Assembly: GCA_963971425.1 (NCBI GenBank)
Contig: OZ020515.1
Coordinates: 10,556,291-10,620,290 of the forward strand
Length of the DNA stretch: 64,000 nt
Direction: 5' to 3'
Origin: Bryoerythrophyllum caledonicum
Taxonomy: Eukaryota > Streptophyta > Bryopsida > Pottiales > Pottiaceae
The position numbers and the translations under genes are program-made. Positions 11,701-21,324 of the stretch are shown here, piece by piece. A model generated the notes under the pieces. The model did not search any database. It saw only the letters and a program-made list of their open reading frames with translations, and was not told the DNA's origin. The stretch's first letter is position 1. The number at the start of each line of letters is the position of its first letter.

Positions 11701-13254
11701 TTATTACAAGAATTCTCTTATGTCGTTGTAGTAAAGTCCGGGAAGTCCAATTGCAATGCGGATTACTTGTCAAGGCAAAGAGGCCTGGAAAGTTCTACTA
11801 ACTTGCCGGCGGAGTTCCCGGATGAGTTTCCGGAGTCGGGAGACCTTCTCTCGGAACCGGGAGTGACCCGGGAAGATTTTCCGGATGCGGCCCGGGATGT
11901 TTTTCCGGGAGAGGTCCGGGGAGGATTTATGGAGGACCGGGAGCTAGAGGAAGGCATCTCGGTTTACCAAATTGAAGACACCGGGAGCTCGGAGTTCCAA
12001 GAGATCATAGAGTACCTTCAAACCGGGACATATCCGGCCCACTTCAATCGGGAGGAGAAGAGTGTTTTTCAATACCAAGTGGCGCCGTATTGTTTAATTC
12101 GAGGGACTCTTTTTCGGATGGGAGCGGATGACAAGCTCCGCCGGTGTTTGGAACCGGGACACCGGAGACCGGTGATCCGGGCGTTGCACGAGGGACCGGC
12201 GGGAGGACATTTTGCGGCGGTGAACACCATGACCCGTATCCGGGATGCCGGGTATTGGTGGCCTCACTTGAACAAGGAAGTTAGAGACTTCGTGGCAAGG
12301 TGTGATCCATGCCAACGGACCGGGAACCCGGCTTTCCGGAACCATTGGCCACTCACACCAATTTTTCCTCTAGCTCCTTTTGCAAAGTGGGGTATTGACT
12401 TCATCGGCCCTATCTTCCCGGTGGGTACCCGGAAGAACCGGTACATAGTTTTGGCAACGGACTATGCTACCAAGTGGGTGGAGGCCCGGGCAACAAAGAG
12501 GAATGACGCGGATACCGCCGCCATCTTCCTCTTTGAGCAAATTTTGATGAGATTTGGATGCCCATTGGAATTGGTGAGTGACCGGGGAACTCATTTCTTG
12601 AACGACACCATTGAGTCTATCACGGAGCTTTACCACATCAAGCACCGGAAGACAACTCCCTACAATCCCAAGGCAAATGGCTTAACGGAGAGAGCCAACG
12701 GGATTGTAGGAAATATTTTGAACAAGGTGGTGTCGGCGCACAAGAATGATTGGGACAAGAAGCTACATTCGGCGGTGTTTGCTTACAACACAACTTGGAA
12801 GAAGACCACGGGAAGGACACCTTTCTTCCTTGTATATGGTATGGATGTGTTGCAACAAATTGAGTTGGATGTAGAGACTTACCGGGTGATAGCCCAAGAA
12901 TTTGGAGACCAGAGCGAAGACATGGAGGAAAGGCTATTACAACTCGACCAATTGGAGGAGCACCGGAGAGACTCCTTGGACCGGACAAAAATTATCCAAG
13001 ACCGGAGAAAAGAAGATTTCGACCGGAAGCTACCCCGGGAGACCAGTATCCGGGAAGGCGGGTTAGTGCTCTTATTTGACAACCGGCACAAAGACTTTCC
13101 CGGTAAGCTTCAAACCCGGTGGATGGGTCCATTTAGAGTCTTCCAAATCTATGATAACGGGACTTTACAATTGGAGCAATTGGACGGGACTCTTTTAGAG
13201 ACCCGGACAAATGGTTCCCGGGTAAAAATTTATAACCCGGCAGATGTTGCTTGA
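8782..13254 (+). CDS. pol: Pol polyprotein: protease, RT, RNase H, integrase
   Basis: The frame is open from the codon after the gag stop to TGA at 13252; no ATG marks a separate start. From the GTG at 9043, the order is: protease around residue 150 (PVDGGSGVNLM), a Pro/Gly/Asp/Arg/Glu-rich linker at ~320-370, reverse transcriptase with FMDDF at ~650, RNase H starting near 795 (LDASG, then TEREALAV and HTDHDALKYL), and an integrase HHCC zinc finger at ~1050-1090 (HEGPAGGHF through CDPCQ). The integrase core Asp-Asp-Glu is in GIDFIG (~1117), SDRGTHFL (~1177) and TERANG (~1215). All catalytic residues seen are intact. No chromodomain follows. It copies and integrates the element. Confidence 0.95.
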   Translation, partial: QPPGELRPGRLQPGAGRRTGIPGIGKSPGIPEIGVHRVSTRSSIGDRVGRHASRRPGRSARSSRVPTPETSDVSGESEEEPQPVTPVVTFPVAPVRPPPVIPVMTPPIAQAEKGMESSNPLPDISQEVRNQINRDRVEPPNRRVSFAGNPVIIHPYINTRVDEYDILQDLRAQKANVTIGQLIHDNRNYSKQIKDSLIRPRRRRIKLPSVAVNFAEIEDFGAPEISVEIDGCLIRNVPVDGGSGVNLMLESTASDLGYTHLEPTEQTLRMADQSRVVPAGKLSGIPTLICGTTYPLNYVVIRVGLGKPFPLLLGRPWLYLAGVKVNWERKSFVFGSPPVSIPWLPENYQGETSESDGYTSDWTDPEETDSVPSYRIEQYAQDMESDFGFPEPIPEEGVVIPDSDWEDFPGHREEILANRETIPENPETLPGDREILPGTGDPGDVPGDWQPEDRSLGESDVLLSSEWIRQQIEDQHILPVPCASTGRPVTWADLYATPEVDEAEKIKTVVAPDDYEAVEVEVGKTFYLGKRLSKQERKDYMALLKEFSDVFAWSPGDLPGIPPELGEHSIDLKEDSIPVRQRQYRLNPKYSLMVKEELDKLLEAGIIYPVNNSEWVSPIVVVPKKVGADGKVKIRVCQDFRKLNAATRKDHFPLPFIDMVLDHVAGQECFSFLDGFSGYNQVFIREVDQLKTTFTTDWGTFAFNRMPFGLCNAPGTFQRLMTDIFRDFLKHFLEVFMDDFAVFSKWVDHLIYLRKTFQRCRETGLKLHPGKCFFGMMSGLLLGHIVSKRGLEVNLDKVKVMLALLAPKNVREIRGFLGCVGYYRRFIANYARLASPLTELLKKEVDYVWTKARQEAFEDLKKMLATAPILAPPDWSKPFHVTLDASGWCLGAILWQADEEGREHPVYYASRQMSPAEKNYTATEREALAVIYACKKFRHYLLGYEVIFHTDHDALKYLVNKPDLSGRLARWILLLQEFSYVVVVKSGKSNCNADYLSRQRGLESSTNLPAEFPDEFPESGDLLSEPGVTREDFPDAARDVFPGEVRGGFMEDRELEEGISVYQIEDTGSSEFQEIIEYLQTGTYPAHFNREEKSVFQYQVAPYCLIRGTLFRMGADDKLRRCLEPGHRRPVIRALHEGPAGGHFAAVNTMTRIRDAGYWWPHLNKEVRDFVARCDPCQRTGNPAFRNHWPLTPIFPLAPFAKWGIDFIGPIFPVGTRKNRYIVLATDYATKWVEARATKRNDADTAAIFLFEQILMRFGCPLELVSDRGTHFLNDTIESITELYHIKHRKTTPYNPKANGLTERANGIVGNILNKVVSAHKNDWDKKLHSAVFAYNTTWKKTTGRTPFFLVYGMDVLQQIELDVETYRVIAQEFGDQSEDMEERLLQLDQLEEHRRDSLDRTKIIQDRRKEDFDRKLPRETSIREGGLVLLFDNRHKDFPGKLQTRWMGPFRVFQIYDNGTLQLEQLDGTLLETRTNGSRVKIYNPADVA

Positions 13255-13279
13255 GTGTTCGCGAGGACGTTCACATGCG

Positions 13280-13291
13280 AAAAAGGGGTCA
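13280..13291 (+). other. Polypurine tract before the 3' LTR
   Basis: AAAAAGGGG lies three bases before the TG of the 3' LTR, the expected place for the plus-strand primer. Confidence 0.85.
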
Positions 13292-16200
13292 TGTGGGAGT
13301 GTGAAAACTCCCACTTTATAGGCCCCACTAAAAAAATGAGTCAAAAGTATTTGTTTTGATTAATTGTTGTTAGAAAGTAGTTAATTGTACATATAATTAG
13401 TTAGTATAAGAATTAGGTAAAATAGGAAAATGCTTAACTTCTTAATTAGTTTTAGAATGGTAATAATACCGGGTCTTAAACTAGTAAATTCCTATACCCG
13501 GAAACACTATGAAAGATGCCCGGGAGGCCGGGAAAACCTTTCCCGGGATAGTCCGAAAACCTTCCCGGTACTTCTTTATGTGGAACCACCATTCTAATCA
13601 AATTTTTATAGTTAAGGTTTTCACATATTAGTTAATACCTTATTTAACTAGATTAGTAAGAAGATAGATTAGTTATATTAGTAATTGTAGTTTTTTTTTC
13701 AAATTCTTTTAGTCAGTTAGCTAGTCTTTATGTTTTGTTTTGTAAATGAATTAGATTTTTATTTAATTAGAAAAGAATAAAATAAATTAGATTTTTTTTA
13801 AATAAAAAAATAAAAAAATAAAAAAAAATAAAAAAAATAAAAAAAATAAAAAATAAAAATAAAAAAAATATATAAATAAATAAATAAATAAATAAATGGC
13901 CCAGGGCCGGGATCCCAACCCCGACCCTGTGGTGGCCGGGACCGGGTCACAACCCCCGGCCCGACCACCAGCCGGGACCGGGACCCGATCCCCCGGCCCG
14001 GACAGGACTTTGTGTCAAAAAAAAAAAAAAAAAAAAAAGGACCGCGACCGGGACCCTATCCCCTGGCCCGGACAGTAGCTTTTATTTTAATAGAGGAGGA
14101 AGAAGAGGAGGGCCGCGAAGACACCAAGGGGAGGAGAGGTTGTTTGTTTGTTTTTTTTTTTTTTTGTTCTTCTTGGGTTGTCTCTCCTTTTTCTTGTCCT
14201 CTTTGATGCAAGGAAGTAAGAGACCGAGGAGTGTCTAGGGTAGATACAATTGGTGGGTTTGTGAGTAAAGAGGCTTGCACAATTACAAGAGGAAGGATTT
14301 CCTCTTTTGTGTCTTTAAATTTTAGAAGTGAGGAAACTAAGTTTTGAGAGATTTAGAGTTAGGGTTTGAATCTTAAAAACCTTGGTGGAGCTTGGAGCTT
14401 GAAGGAAGAAGAAGACGGAAGAAAACCCAAAAACCTAAATCTATTTTAGATTAGGGTTTTTGGGGTTTGAAGGTTGTAAGAGTGCGAGAAGCGCAAAGAG
14501 ACTAGGAGTGGCGGAAGCAACTCCAAGGCACTTGAATCTTTGTAAGCAAAGTGCCTCCACCTTGTAAATTTCATCTTTTGTGTATGTGCAACTTCTAGTT
14601 GTACAATTGCTTGTTTGTAAAATCTCATTGTTTGTCATAAAAACTCCTACTCTCACTTCTATTGTTGTTTCTCTTCTTTTGTAAGAAGGCTTGTGATTGT
14701 TTGGATTTGTGAGAAGAGTTATGCAAATTTTGCATAACTTTGTCTTGCACAAATTATAAGTTCGTCCCGGTCTCCCGGTGGTCACCGGTAAACCCTTGAG
14801 AAACCTCTTTACTTCAAAAGGGGTGTTGTACTTAAGTGTTGTTTTTGTGTAAGTCAAGTAGCATTTTTGAGACATAGGTGTCCCGGTGAATTTCCCGGGA
14901 CAACATGGCTCTACCGGCTACTTTCAAGTTGTTGAAAGTGGATCCCAACAAGCGGGAAGGGACGGAAGAAGGAAGGCAACTTGAAGAGGATCTCATTCGG
15001 ATGGGGTGTGGAGGATTATACGAGAAGCCTTGGAAGTTGGCGGGAGGTGGAGTAGTGGAAGAATTGGCATCACCCGGGACTTCCCGGGGAGCTTACCGGG
15101 CCAAGCCTCGGGTATGGACTCGAAGGAAATGGAGGAAGGTCTACTCATTCGAAAACCGGGAGGGTTGGAAGCCGAGAAATAACAAGGTATTGCTAGATTC
15201 TCACACCTCTCGGAGCTATGATTCCTCCGAGGGATATCATAGCTCATGCTTCATCGATTTAAGGTTGAGAAGGGTGATTGAGTTTTTAAACTCGATTTTC
15301 CATCCCAACCGGAAGGAGCGAATCCCGGTGAGGTTGGCAACGGCTTATGTGCAAGCTTATTTCGACGTCTCCTCTCCGGATTGGGCACTTCTTCTTCAAG
15401 AAGTGTTAACACCTCAAATTCGTGCCATTCAAGAAGGTGAGAATACGAAAGTTTTCCTCACGCCATACCTATTTCACCTTTACGAGCATTTTGAATGCTT
15501 AGAGGAGGAAGAGGAGGATGTTTATTATTTCTCCGACTAGACTTACCGGAAGTCTATGTTTCAATGCTACTGGTTATGTCATGTTATGTTTTTTTTGTTA
15601 AATGTTATGTTTTGTTATGTAATTTTCCTACCATTGGTGGGAAGATTTTGGAAGGTGGTTGATTGAACTAAGTGAGAGTAATGATGTCGATGGGGCCCTA
15701 TTGTGCACCCGGTCATTGCCACTTAAGTGAATTCTTCCATTTTCCTCTTATTGTTGAGGATATGGTTACCGGGAAGGGAAACCGGGATTTCCCGGTGTCC
15801 CGGTGACTAGGCCACCCTAGATTATAGGATCTAGATTCTTTTTTCCATGATTTGTGGATCTAGGTTTTCGTAGTTTAGTGAGTGGCCTTGGTGTACTTAA
15901 GGGGGGCTTGGTGCTCCTTTTAATTCATTCCCTCTTTGTGTCTTTGCTTGTGTTTTTGTGTCTTTACACTCCTTCTTTGTATCTTCATTCCCTCTTTGTG
16001 TCTTTGCTTGTGTTTTTGTGTCTTTACACTCCTTCTTTGTATCTTCACTCTCCCTCTTTGTGTCTTTGCTTATGTTTATGTCTTTGCTCATGTCTTTGGT
16101 GTCCTTATATGTATCCTTGTGTCTTCTTTCTTTTCTTTGTGTCTTCATTGATATGTTGTCTTGACTTTTGTAGAGTTTGTTGCAAGTGAAGATAGAAAGA

Positions 16201-17110
16201 GGTGAGTCCTCTTAGTGTGTCTTTGCCTAGGTGATGTGAAGTTGTGACTTGCTAGTGTGTGTTGTGAGCCCGAGGCTTTTGGAGGGTGTAGGGCATCCAA
16301 GTTAGAATAGGTGAAGGGAGGTCCGGGACCTACTTCAAACCCTAGAGACCGGTCCGGGACCGGGAAGGGTTGTTTTCACCGGATCCGGGATCCGGGAAAA
16401 CCCACCGCTATTAATGATAGCGTTCCTTAAGTGGGAAGTGCTTGGATTGGTAGGAGAGGAGGGGTGATATCCCCACTCTTGGTACGCCGGTAGAGGTGCC
16501 GGTTAAGCCTTATCTTAGAGTATTCTAAGGTTTCTACCCTTGCGGCGGATGAGGCTCCATAATCCCCGTAGAAGGAAGTCTTGCTCATTTTGTTTGTATG
16601 ACACTAGCTTGTTATGATTCTTACATTATTTTTGCTTTGATTCATTAGGTGTGGTTGTGGTGGGAAACCCGGGTTTGCGTGACCTATTCACCGGGAAGGC
16701 TTTTCCGGGAAAACCTCCCCGGGGTAGCCTTCCGGGAGATTGTGAAACCCGGGGAAACTAACTACAACCTTTTGTCTAAATCTAAGGGTAGTTTAGCTTG
16801 TGGATTTTGATGGCCTCTGGACTGCGAGAACGGAGGGTAGTGATTTTCCGGGCACTATAAAAACTCACCGGAAATCTACTCCGACGCTCAACGGAGTTTA
16901 AACTAAACAAGTCGGTTGCTATTTGTTGGTCATGAAAATGCCCGGGAAGCCATTCTCCGGGATGTGCTAAGGTATTTTGAAATGGCTTTGTGTTTAGAAG
17001 TAAATTGTTTAACGCACGATAGAAATCCCTGGAACTAATCCGGTTAGGTGGGGCTTTCTTAAGGTTAATTTTGGTTAATTTTAAGAAATACGAACTACTG
17101 GATTACGACA
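13292..17110 (+). repeat. 3' LTR, 3819 bp
   Basis: It is nearly identical to 3062-6881, with the same poly-A, ORF and 60-bp tandem units. The poly-A run is one base shorter, which shifts downstream offsets from 10230 to 10229. It ends TACGACA and is followed by the target duplication GTCTA. Confidence 0.95.
14905..15540 (+). CDS. ORF inside the 3' LTR, unknown protein (211 aa), second copy
   Basis: This has the same frame, start context and length as the ORF at 4676, with one residue changed (Ser for Asn in the GYH-SCF segment). As part of the 3' LTR it would be copied into both LTRs at the next transposition. In this position transcription from the 3' LTR, or the 3' end of the full-length transcript, could express it. 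Function is unknown; see the first copy for the description. Confidence 0.55.
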   Translation: MALPATFKLLKVDPNKREGTEEGRQLEEDLIRMGCGGLYEKPWKLAGGGVVEELASPGTSRGAYRAKPRVWTRRKWRKVYSFENREGWKPRNNKVLLDSHTSRSYDSSEGYHSSCFIDLRLRRVIEFLNSIFHPNRKERIPVRLATAYVQAYFDVSSPDWALLLQEVLTPQIRAIQEGENTKVFLTPYLFHLYEHFECLEEEEEDVYYFSD

Positions 17111-17470
17111 GTCTACGATGGCGAATTGATTCATTTCTTGGATAGAGTTCCAGAAGGAGTGCTTATGGAAGATTGCGCACGTGTTCATTGGAGCAAAACA
17201 TGTGAAGAATGGAGACAAACTGACCAACTCGAAAAGCTTAAGTGGCCTGCAAACTCTCCCAATCTCAATCCAATCAAGAATGTTTGGAGGATGCTAAAAG
17301 ATGTTGTGCAACATGGCAAGGAATACCCTAGAAAATTAGAAGTGTTGAAGATAGTTCTTGAAAGAGAGTAGAATTTGGTCGCTGATACAAAGCTCCTTCA
17401 ACTATGTCATTCTATGCCCTCAAGGATACAAGTAGTGATTGACGCAAAAGGAGGACAAACACGTTGGTAG
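17111..17470 (+). pseudogene. Tc1 transposase, C-terminal half (broken), element A
   Basis: It continues the gene interrupted at 3061. The second catalytic Asp region reads LMEDCARVHWSK where intact relatives read LMEDGAPVHRS. The region expected to carry the catalytic Glu reads LNPIKNVW, so Glu is replaced by Lys. An early TAG near 17369 and the final residues before the right TIR (TRW) follow the pattern of element C. It cannot be active. Confidence 0.85.
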
Positions 17471-18398
17471 ATATGGAATAATTTTTTTTGTATATACATC
17501 TTCTGGCTTCGAAATCTATCTCACATGTTTCCAACAAAGAGATGATCTTGTGGCCAAGATTTCATTATGTATCTACAAAAAATCAATCCTAGGAAAGGTG
17601 TTGAAGTTGGAAGTAGTGGTAAGCTTTCCCCTTTGTTTCTCAGAACACTACATGTTGGTAGACTTGGTATATGTTTTATTGTGTAGATCTTTTGGATTTG
17701 AAATTTTCCTCACTTGTATTTGACGCGAAGATGACTTCATACCCAAAATTTCATGGACAAATAATTTTTTTTGAATTCTTGGGAGGGTGTTAAAGTGGGC
17801 AACTATGAAACTTTTCTCACACCTAACCCCCATGTAACTTAGTAGATTTTGAATATCTTCTTTTGAATACAATTTCTGGCCTTCAAAATTTTCCCACATG
17901 TTATCAATATAAATAATACAATGTGTCAAAAATAACAAACTCTCAGCCCTAGAGAGGGTGTCAAAGTTGGAAGTAGTAAAATGGTTTTTCCCTTTGTATC
18001 TCACAACTACACATGTTGGTAGATTGGGATGTGATTTTTTTCGTGCATTTTTTGGACTTGAAAATTTCCACACATGTTATCAACATGAAGGTGTTTTCAC
18101 TCCCAAAATTCCATTGTCAAAAAAAATTCCCTCAATCCTTGGGAGGGTGTCGAAGTTGGCAGTTGTGAAACTTTTCTCACAGCTACCCCATGGTGGTTAA
18201 TCTTTGATATCTTTTGTTTTATAAGTCCCCTGGACTTGAAATTTGGAATGCATGTTTTCAACATAGAGATGATGTTGTCCCCAAAATTTGAGGGTAAAAT
18301 AACAAATTTTTAGCCATGCGGAGGGTGTCAAAGTTGGCAGCAGTGTGGGACACCATCCCTGGAATTGCCCAAACGCCAATTTGAATGTCACCCTACTG
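17465..18398 (-). repeat. Right terminal inverted repeat of Tc1 element A
   Basis: It is the inverse partner of 610-1552, with the same subrepeat series read backwards. The outer end is GTCACCCTACTG, followed by TA at 18399-18400, which also serves as the left TA of element B. Confidence 0.85.
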
Positions 18399-18400
18399 TA

Positions 18401-20119
18401 CAGTACCCGGCAAGTCTGAATGGTGCAGTCACTGGTTCTGCTGAAATTCAGCAGTGAACTCGTAACTTCAAAATCACACCACAGGCTCAAAAATTCATGA
18501 AATTGCAAACCGTAAATTGGATTTGGAAGATAGAGAAGTCTAGTTTTGAAAAACATTGATTTGTTATATTGAAAAATTTAAGAACATACAACAATAGTGC
18601 ATTTTGTAGCACACTATCTACCACCTTGTACTACCACCTCTCGCATTAATTACAGCCTTCATTCGGTGAGGCATGCTAGCAATGAGAATGCCTAGAGTCT
18701 CCATAGATATGGCTTCCCATGCCTGCTCAATGCTCTTGACCATTTCATCTTTGTTCTTTGGCCTAGTCTCTTTCTGTACAAAGTCTTTTAAAATCATCCA
18801 CACATTCTCTATGGGATTCAAATCCGGTGAATTTGCAGGCCATATAATCTTCTTGATCTGATGCGCTTCTCGCCATTGTTTTGGTAAGCTACTACGATGC
18901 ACTGGGGCACCATCCTCCATGAGATGAAGACTTTGAGGATTATCATGCATGAAGTAAAAGCCACTCAATCGACCCTCATACACAATGTCAACAAAATCGG
19001 CACTTGTTCGTCTATCAGATGGCATAATAACAATGGGGCACTTCTCATAACCTGTAAAAGCACCCCAAATCATAACGGATGTCCGTCCAGATTTAAAAGT
19101 GGGTGCTAGGCAATCCCATGAGTAGCGTTCATACGCTCGCCGCCAAACTTTGACTTGCCGGTAATTCTTGCCTATCTCAAATGAGGACTCATCTGTCCAT
19201 ATTACATTCATCCAATCTAATACTTTCCAAGTCTCATGTATTCTAGCAAATGCCAATCTATCAGCTTTATGCTTGTCATTAAGAAAAGGCTTCTTTGTTG
19301 CAACACGACTACCAAATCCAATACGTTTAATCTCCTTCCTTAACGTGCGCTCACAAACTTTCTCACTCATCTGTTCTATGATGGATACAAGTGGAATGTG
19401 TCTATTTTGTGCAAGAATGCGACCCAATTCCCTCCTATCTCGATCATTCAATTTGCAATGTCGGCGTTTAGCCTTTCGAGTGACCACTGTTCCATCTCTA
19501 CAGAATTTTTTCAAGACATTCTGAACGGTAGTATGTGGTATGCCTAACTTAATTCCAATGCTACGTTGTGACATGCCTGAACAACTCATTCCAACTATGA
19601 TGCCTTTGACCTCTGTACTCAAACGACGACCTCCCATTTCTGCTCAAAACTTTGATACAAATTACACAATTGAAATGAATTTTGTTCCACTCAAAAACCT
19701 CCAAAATCTGATGCATGCATAACTAGAATCCACCATCAACAAAAACTCAAACGATCACCATCTAACCAAATGACATTTGAAGTGGTTCAATCCACTCACA
19801 AGCTCCATTTGTACAAAATTTCAGCTCAATCTAAGCAAATCTGTGGCCTCCATGTGCATCGATATTTCTTGAAGTTGTGTACAGGTTCTGCCACCGCAGC
19901 AACACATGTCTCTTCATTTCGATTGATATGGATATTTTTGAAATATCTCATTAAATGCTCAACGACACTTGTAACTAGACTACTAATCCTACCTAACAAT
20001 ACTAATTACAACTTCTAGGTCGAAGAGGTGGAAAGGAGAGAGCGATTCAAAGTCACAGGACCGCCGCTTCAACAAAACGTGGTTCAGTTCGTTGCACCAT
20101 TCAGACTTGCCGGGTACTG
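18401..20119 (-). mobile_element. Tc1-like element B, apparently complete (1.72 kb)
   Basis: The ends are perfect inverted repeats of 27 bp: CAGTACCCGGCAAGTCTG at 18401, and its complement ending at 20119. Each is flanked by TA. It carries one intact transposase on the minus strand. Size, CAGT end and TA target fit Tc1/mariner. It sits precisely between elements A and C. Confidence 0.93.
18618..19637 (-). CDS. Tc1-family DD34E transposase, intact (339 aa)
   Basis: The protein starts with two helix-turn-helix segments (residues ~1-110: QRSIGIKLGIPHTTVQNVLKK and the KLNDRDRRELGRIL region) that bind the element ends. It continues with the DDE nuclease: first Asp in VIWTDESSFEIG (~148), second in LMEDGAPVH (~243), Glu in DLNPIENVW (~278). 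There are 34 residues between the second Asp and the Glu, the Tc1 signature DD34E. It ends RGGSTRW, like elements A and C. No stop or frameshift is present. It cuts and pastes element B and might act on related ends. Tc1 DD34E proteins are common in animals and fungi; plant mariner-like proteins are usually DD39D. Confidence 0.95.
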   Translation of the reverse strand: MGGRRLSTEVKGIIVGMSCSGMSQRSIGIKLGIPHTTVQNVLKKFCRDGTVVTRKAKRRHCKLNDRDRRELGRILAQNRHIPLVSIIEQMSEKVCERTLRKEIKRIGFGSRVATKKPFLNDKHKADRLAFARIHETWKVLDWMNVIWTDESSFEIGKNYRQVKVWRRAYERYSWDCLAPTFKSGRTSVMIWGAFTGYEKCPIVIMPSDRRTSADFVDIVYEGRLSGFYFMHDNPQSLHLMEDGAPVHRSSLPKQWREAHQIKKIIWPANSPDLNPIENVWMILKDFVQKETRPKNKDEMVKSIEQAWEAISMETLGILIASMPHRMKAVINARGGSTRW

Positions 20120-20121
20120 TA

Positions 20122-20696
20122 CAATAGGGTGACATTCAAATTGGCCGTTTAGTAGTCCCAGGGATAGTGTCCTACACTGCTGCCAACTTTGACACCCTCC
20201 CCAAAGCTGAGAAATTGTTATTTTACCATGAAAATTTGGGGACAGCATCATCTTTATGTTGAAAACATGCATACCAAATTTCAAGTCCAGGAGACTTATA
20301 CAAAAAAACTTATGAAAGATCTACCAACATGGGATAGCTGTGAGAAAAGTGTCACAGCTGCGAACTTTGACACCCTCCCAAGAATTGAGGAAATTTTTTT
20401 TGCCCATGAAATTTTTGGAGCAAAAACATTTTTATGTTGTTTGCATGTGTGGAAAATTTCAAGTCCAAAAGACTCATACAAAAAATAATATTCCAAATCT
20501 ACCAACATGTGTAGTTTTGAGAAACAAAGGGGAAAACCATTTTACTACTTCCAACTTTGACGCCCTCCTTAGGATTGAATTTTTGTTGATACATAATGAA
20601 ATTTTTGGCACAAGATCATCTCTACGCTGGTAACATGTGGGATAAATTTCAAAGCCAAAAGACATACATAAAAAAAGTTATTCCATATCTATCAAC
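20122..20696 (+). repeat. Left TIR of Tc1 element C
   Basis: The landmark actttgacaccct recurs at about 20186, 20364 and 20564 (the last with one mismatch), showing the same subrepeat as in element A. The complement forms 22326-22900. Confidence 0.85.
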
Positions 20697-21099
20697 ATGT
20701 GTAACTATGATAAACAATTTGAAGGTCATATTGAAAATGTCAAAATATCTTTGGCACCTCTTGCTTTTTCATTGAACTCAATCATGTGAGTGAGCCACCA
20801 AACATAAATGCTTCTCAAAAAGATCAATAACATCTAAATGAAGAAGTGAAGAGGTGTTCCATGCAGAAGAATCCACTTGGCTATAAAGTGTGCATTAGAC
20901 ACATGACAAATTTTTTCTTCTAAATATCTATTGAACACTATGTAAAGGGAATGGTGTGTGTGATTTGTGATGGACTGAATGTTGAGACAATCCTCAAAAC
21001 AGAGAGTGTTGTATTGTGGGATGCATGAGTATTGATTCACATTGGGCATACATGATGAGTGATTAAGAGCAAAACGATTTTTCATGTATGCATATAGGC

Positions 21100-21300
21100 T
21101 TGTGTTTTGGCGACCCTTCTCTCTCCTCTCTGCTCCAGCGCCTTGGCTCCCTTCTCTCCCCTTTGCTCTGCTCCAGCCCTGTTCTCCTTCCTCTGCCAAT
21201 TGTCACGTGTCAATCTTGCAACCCCTTTTCCTCTGCTCTAGCCCCTTGGCCCCCTTCTCTCCCCCTTGCTCTGCTCTAACCCCTACTCTACTGCTGTAGC
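21100..21300 (+). repeat. CT-rich internal repeats upstream of the element C transposase
   Basis: The theme ctccagcgccttggctcc / cttctctcccctttgctctg recurs two to three times (21140, 21240, partial elsewhere) in a strongly pyrimidine-rich stretch. It lies just before the transposase ATG and could be leader or promoter sequence. It is absent from the equivalent place in element A. Confidence 0.6.
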
Positions 21301-21324
21301 TAGCATCACGCACTCTATAAGTTT

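Larger units (their letters stand above)
3062..17110 (+). mobile_element. Complete young Ty3/gypsy LTR retrotransposon, 14 kb
   Basis: The element has every expected part in order: 5' LTR 3062-6881, tRNA-Asp-type primer site 6889, gag 7126-8781, pol in the same frame after one stop codon (8782-13254), polypurine tract just before 13292, and 3' LTR 13292-17110. It is flanked by the GTCTA duplication. The two LTRs differ by eye at only a poly-A length, one A/G (5013 vs 15242) and one C/T (6874 vs 17103), so the insertion is recent. The order protease, RT, RNase H, integrase is Ty3/gypsy. There is no chromodomain after the integrase. The long LTRs and Asp primer recall the Tat/Athila side of the family (inference). 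Confidence 0.96.
610..18398 (+). mobile_element. Tc1-like element A, decayed, split by a gypsy insertion
   Basis: The left end (CAATAGGGTGAC at 610) and right end (GTCACCCTACTG ending 18398) form inverted repeats of about 930 bp, each flanked by TA. Between them lie the two halves of one broken Tc1 transposase gene, 2315-3061 and 17111-17470, separated by the LTR retrotransposon 3062-17110. Without that insertion the element is about 3.7 kb. It is closely related to element C (20122-22900), with longer terminal repeats. The order of events is clear: Tc1 first, gypsy later. Confidence 0.88.
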
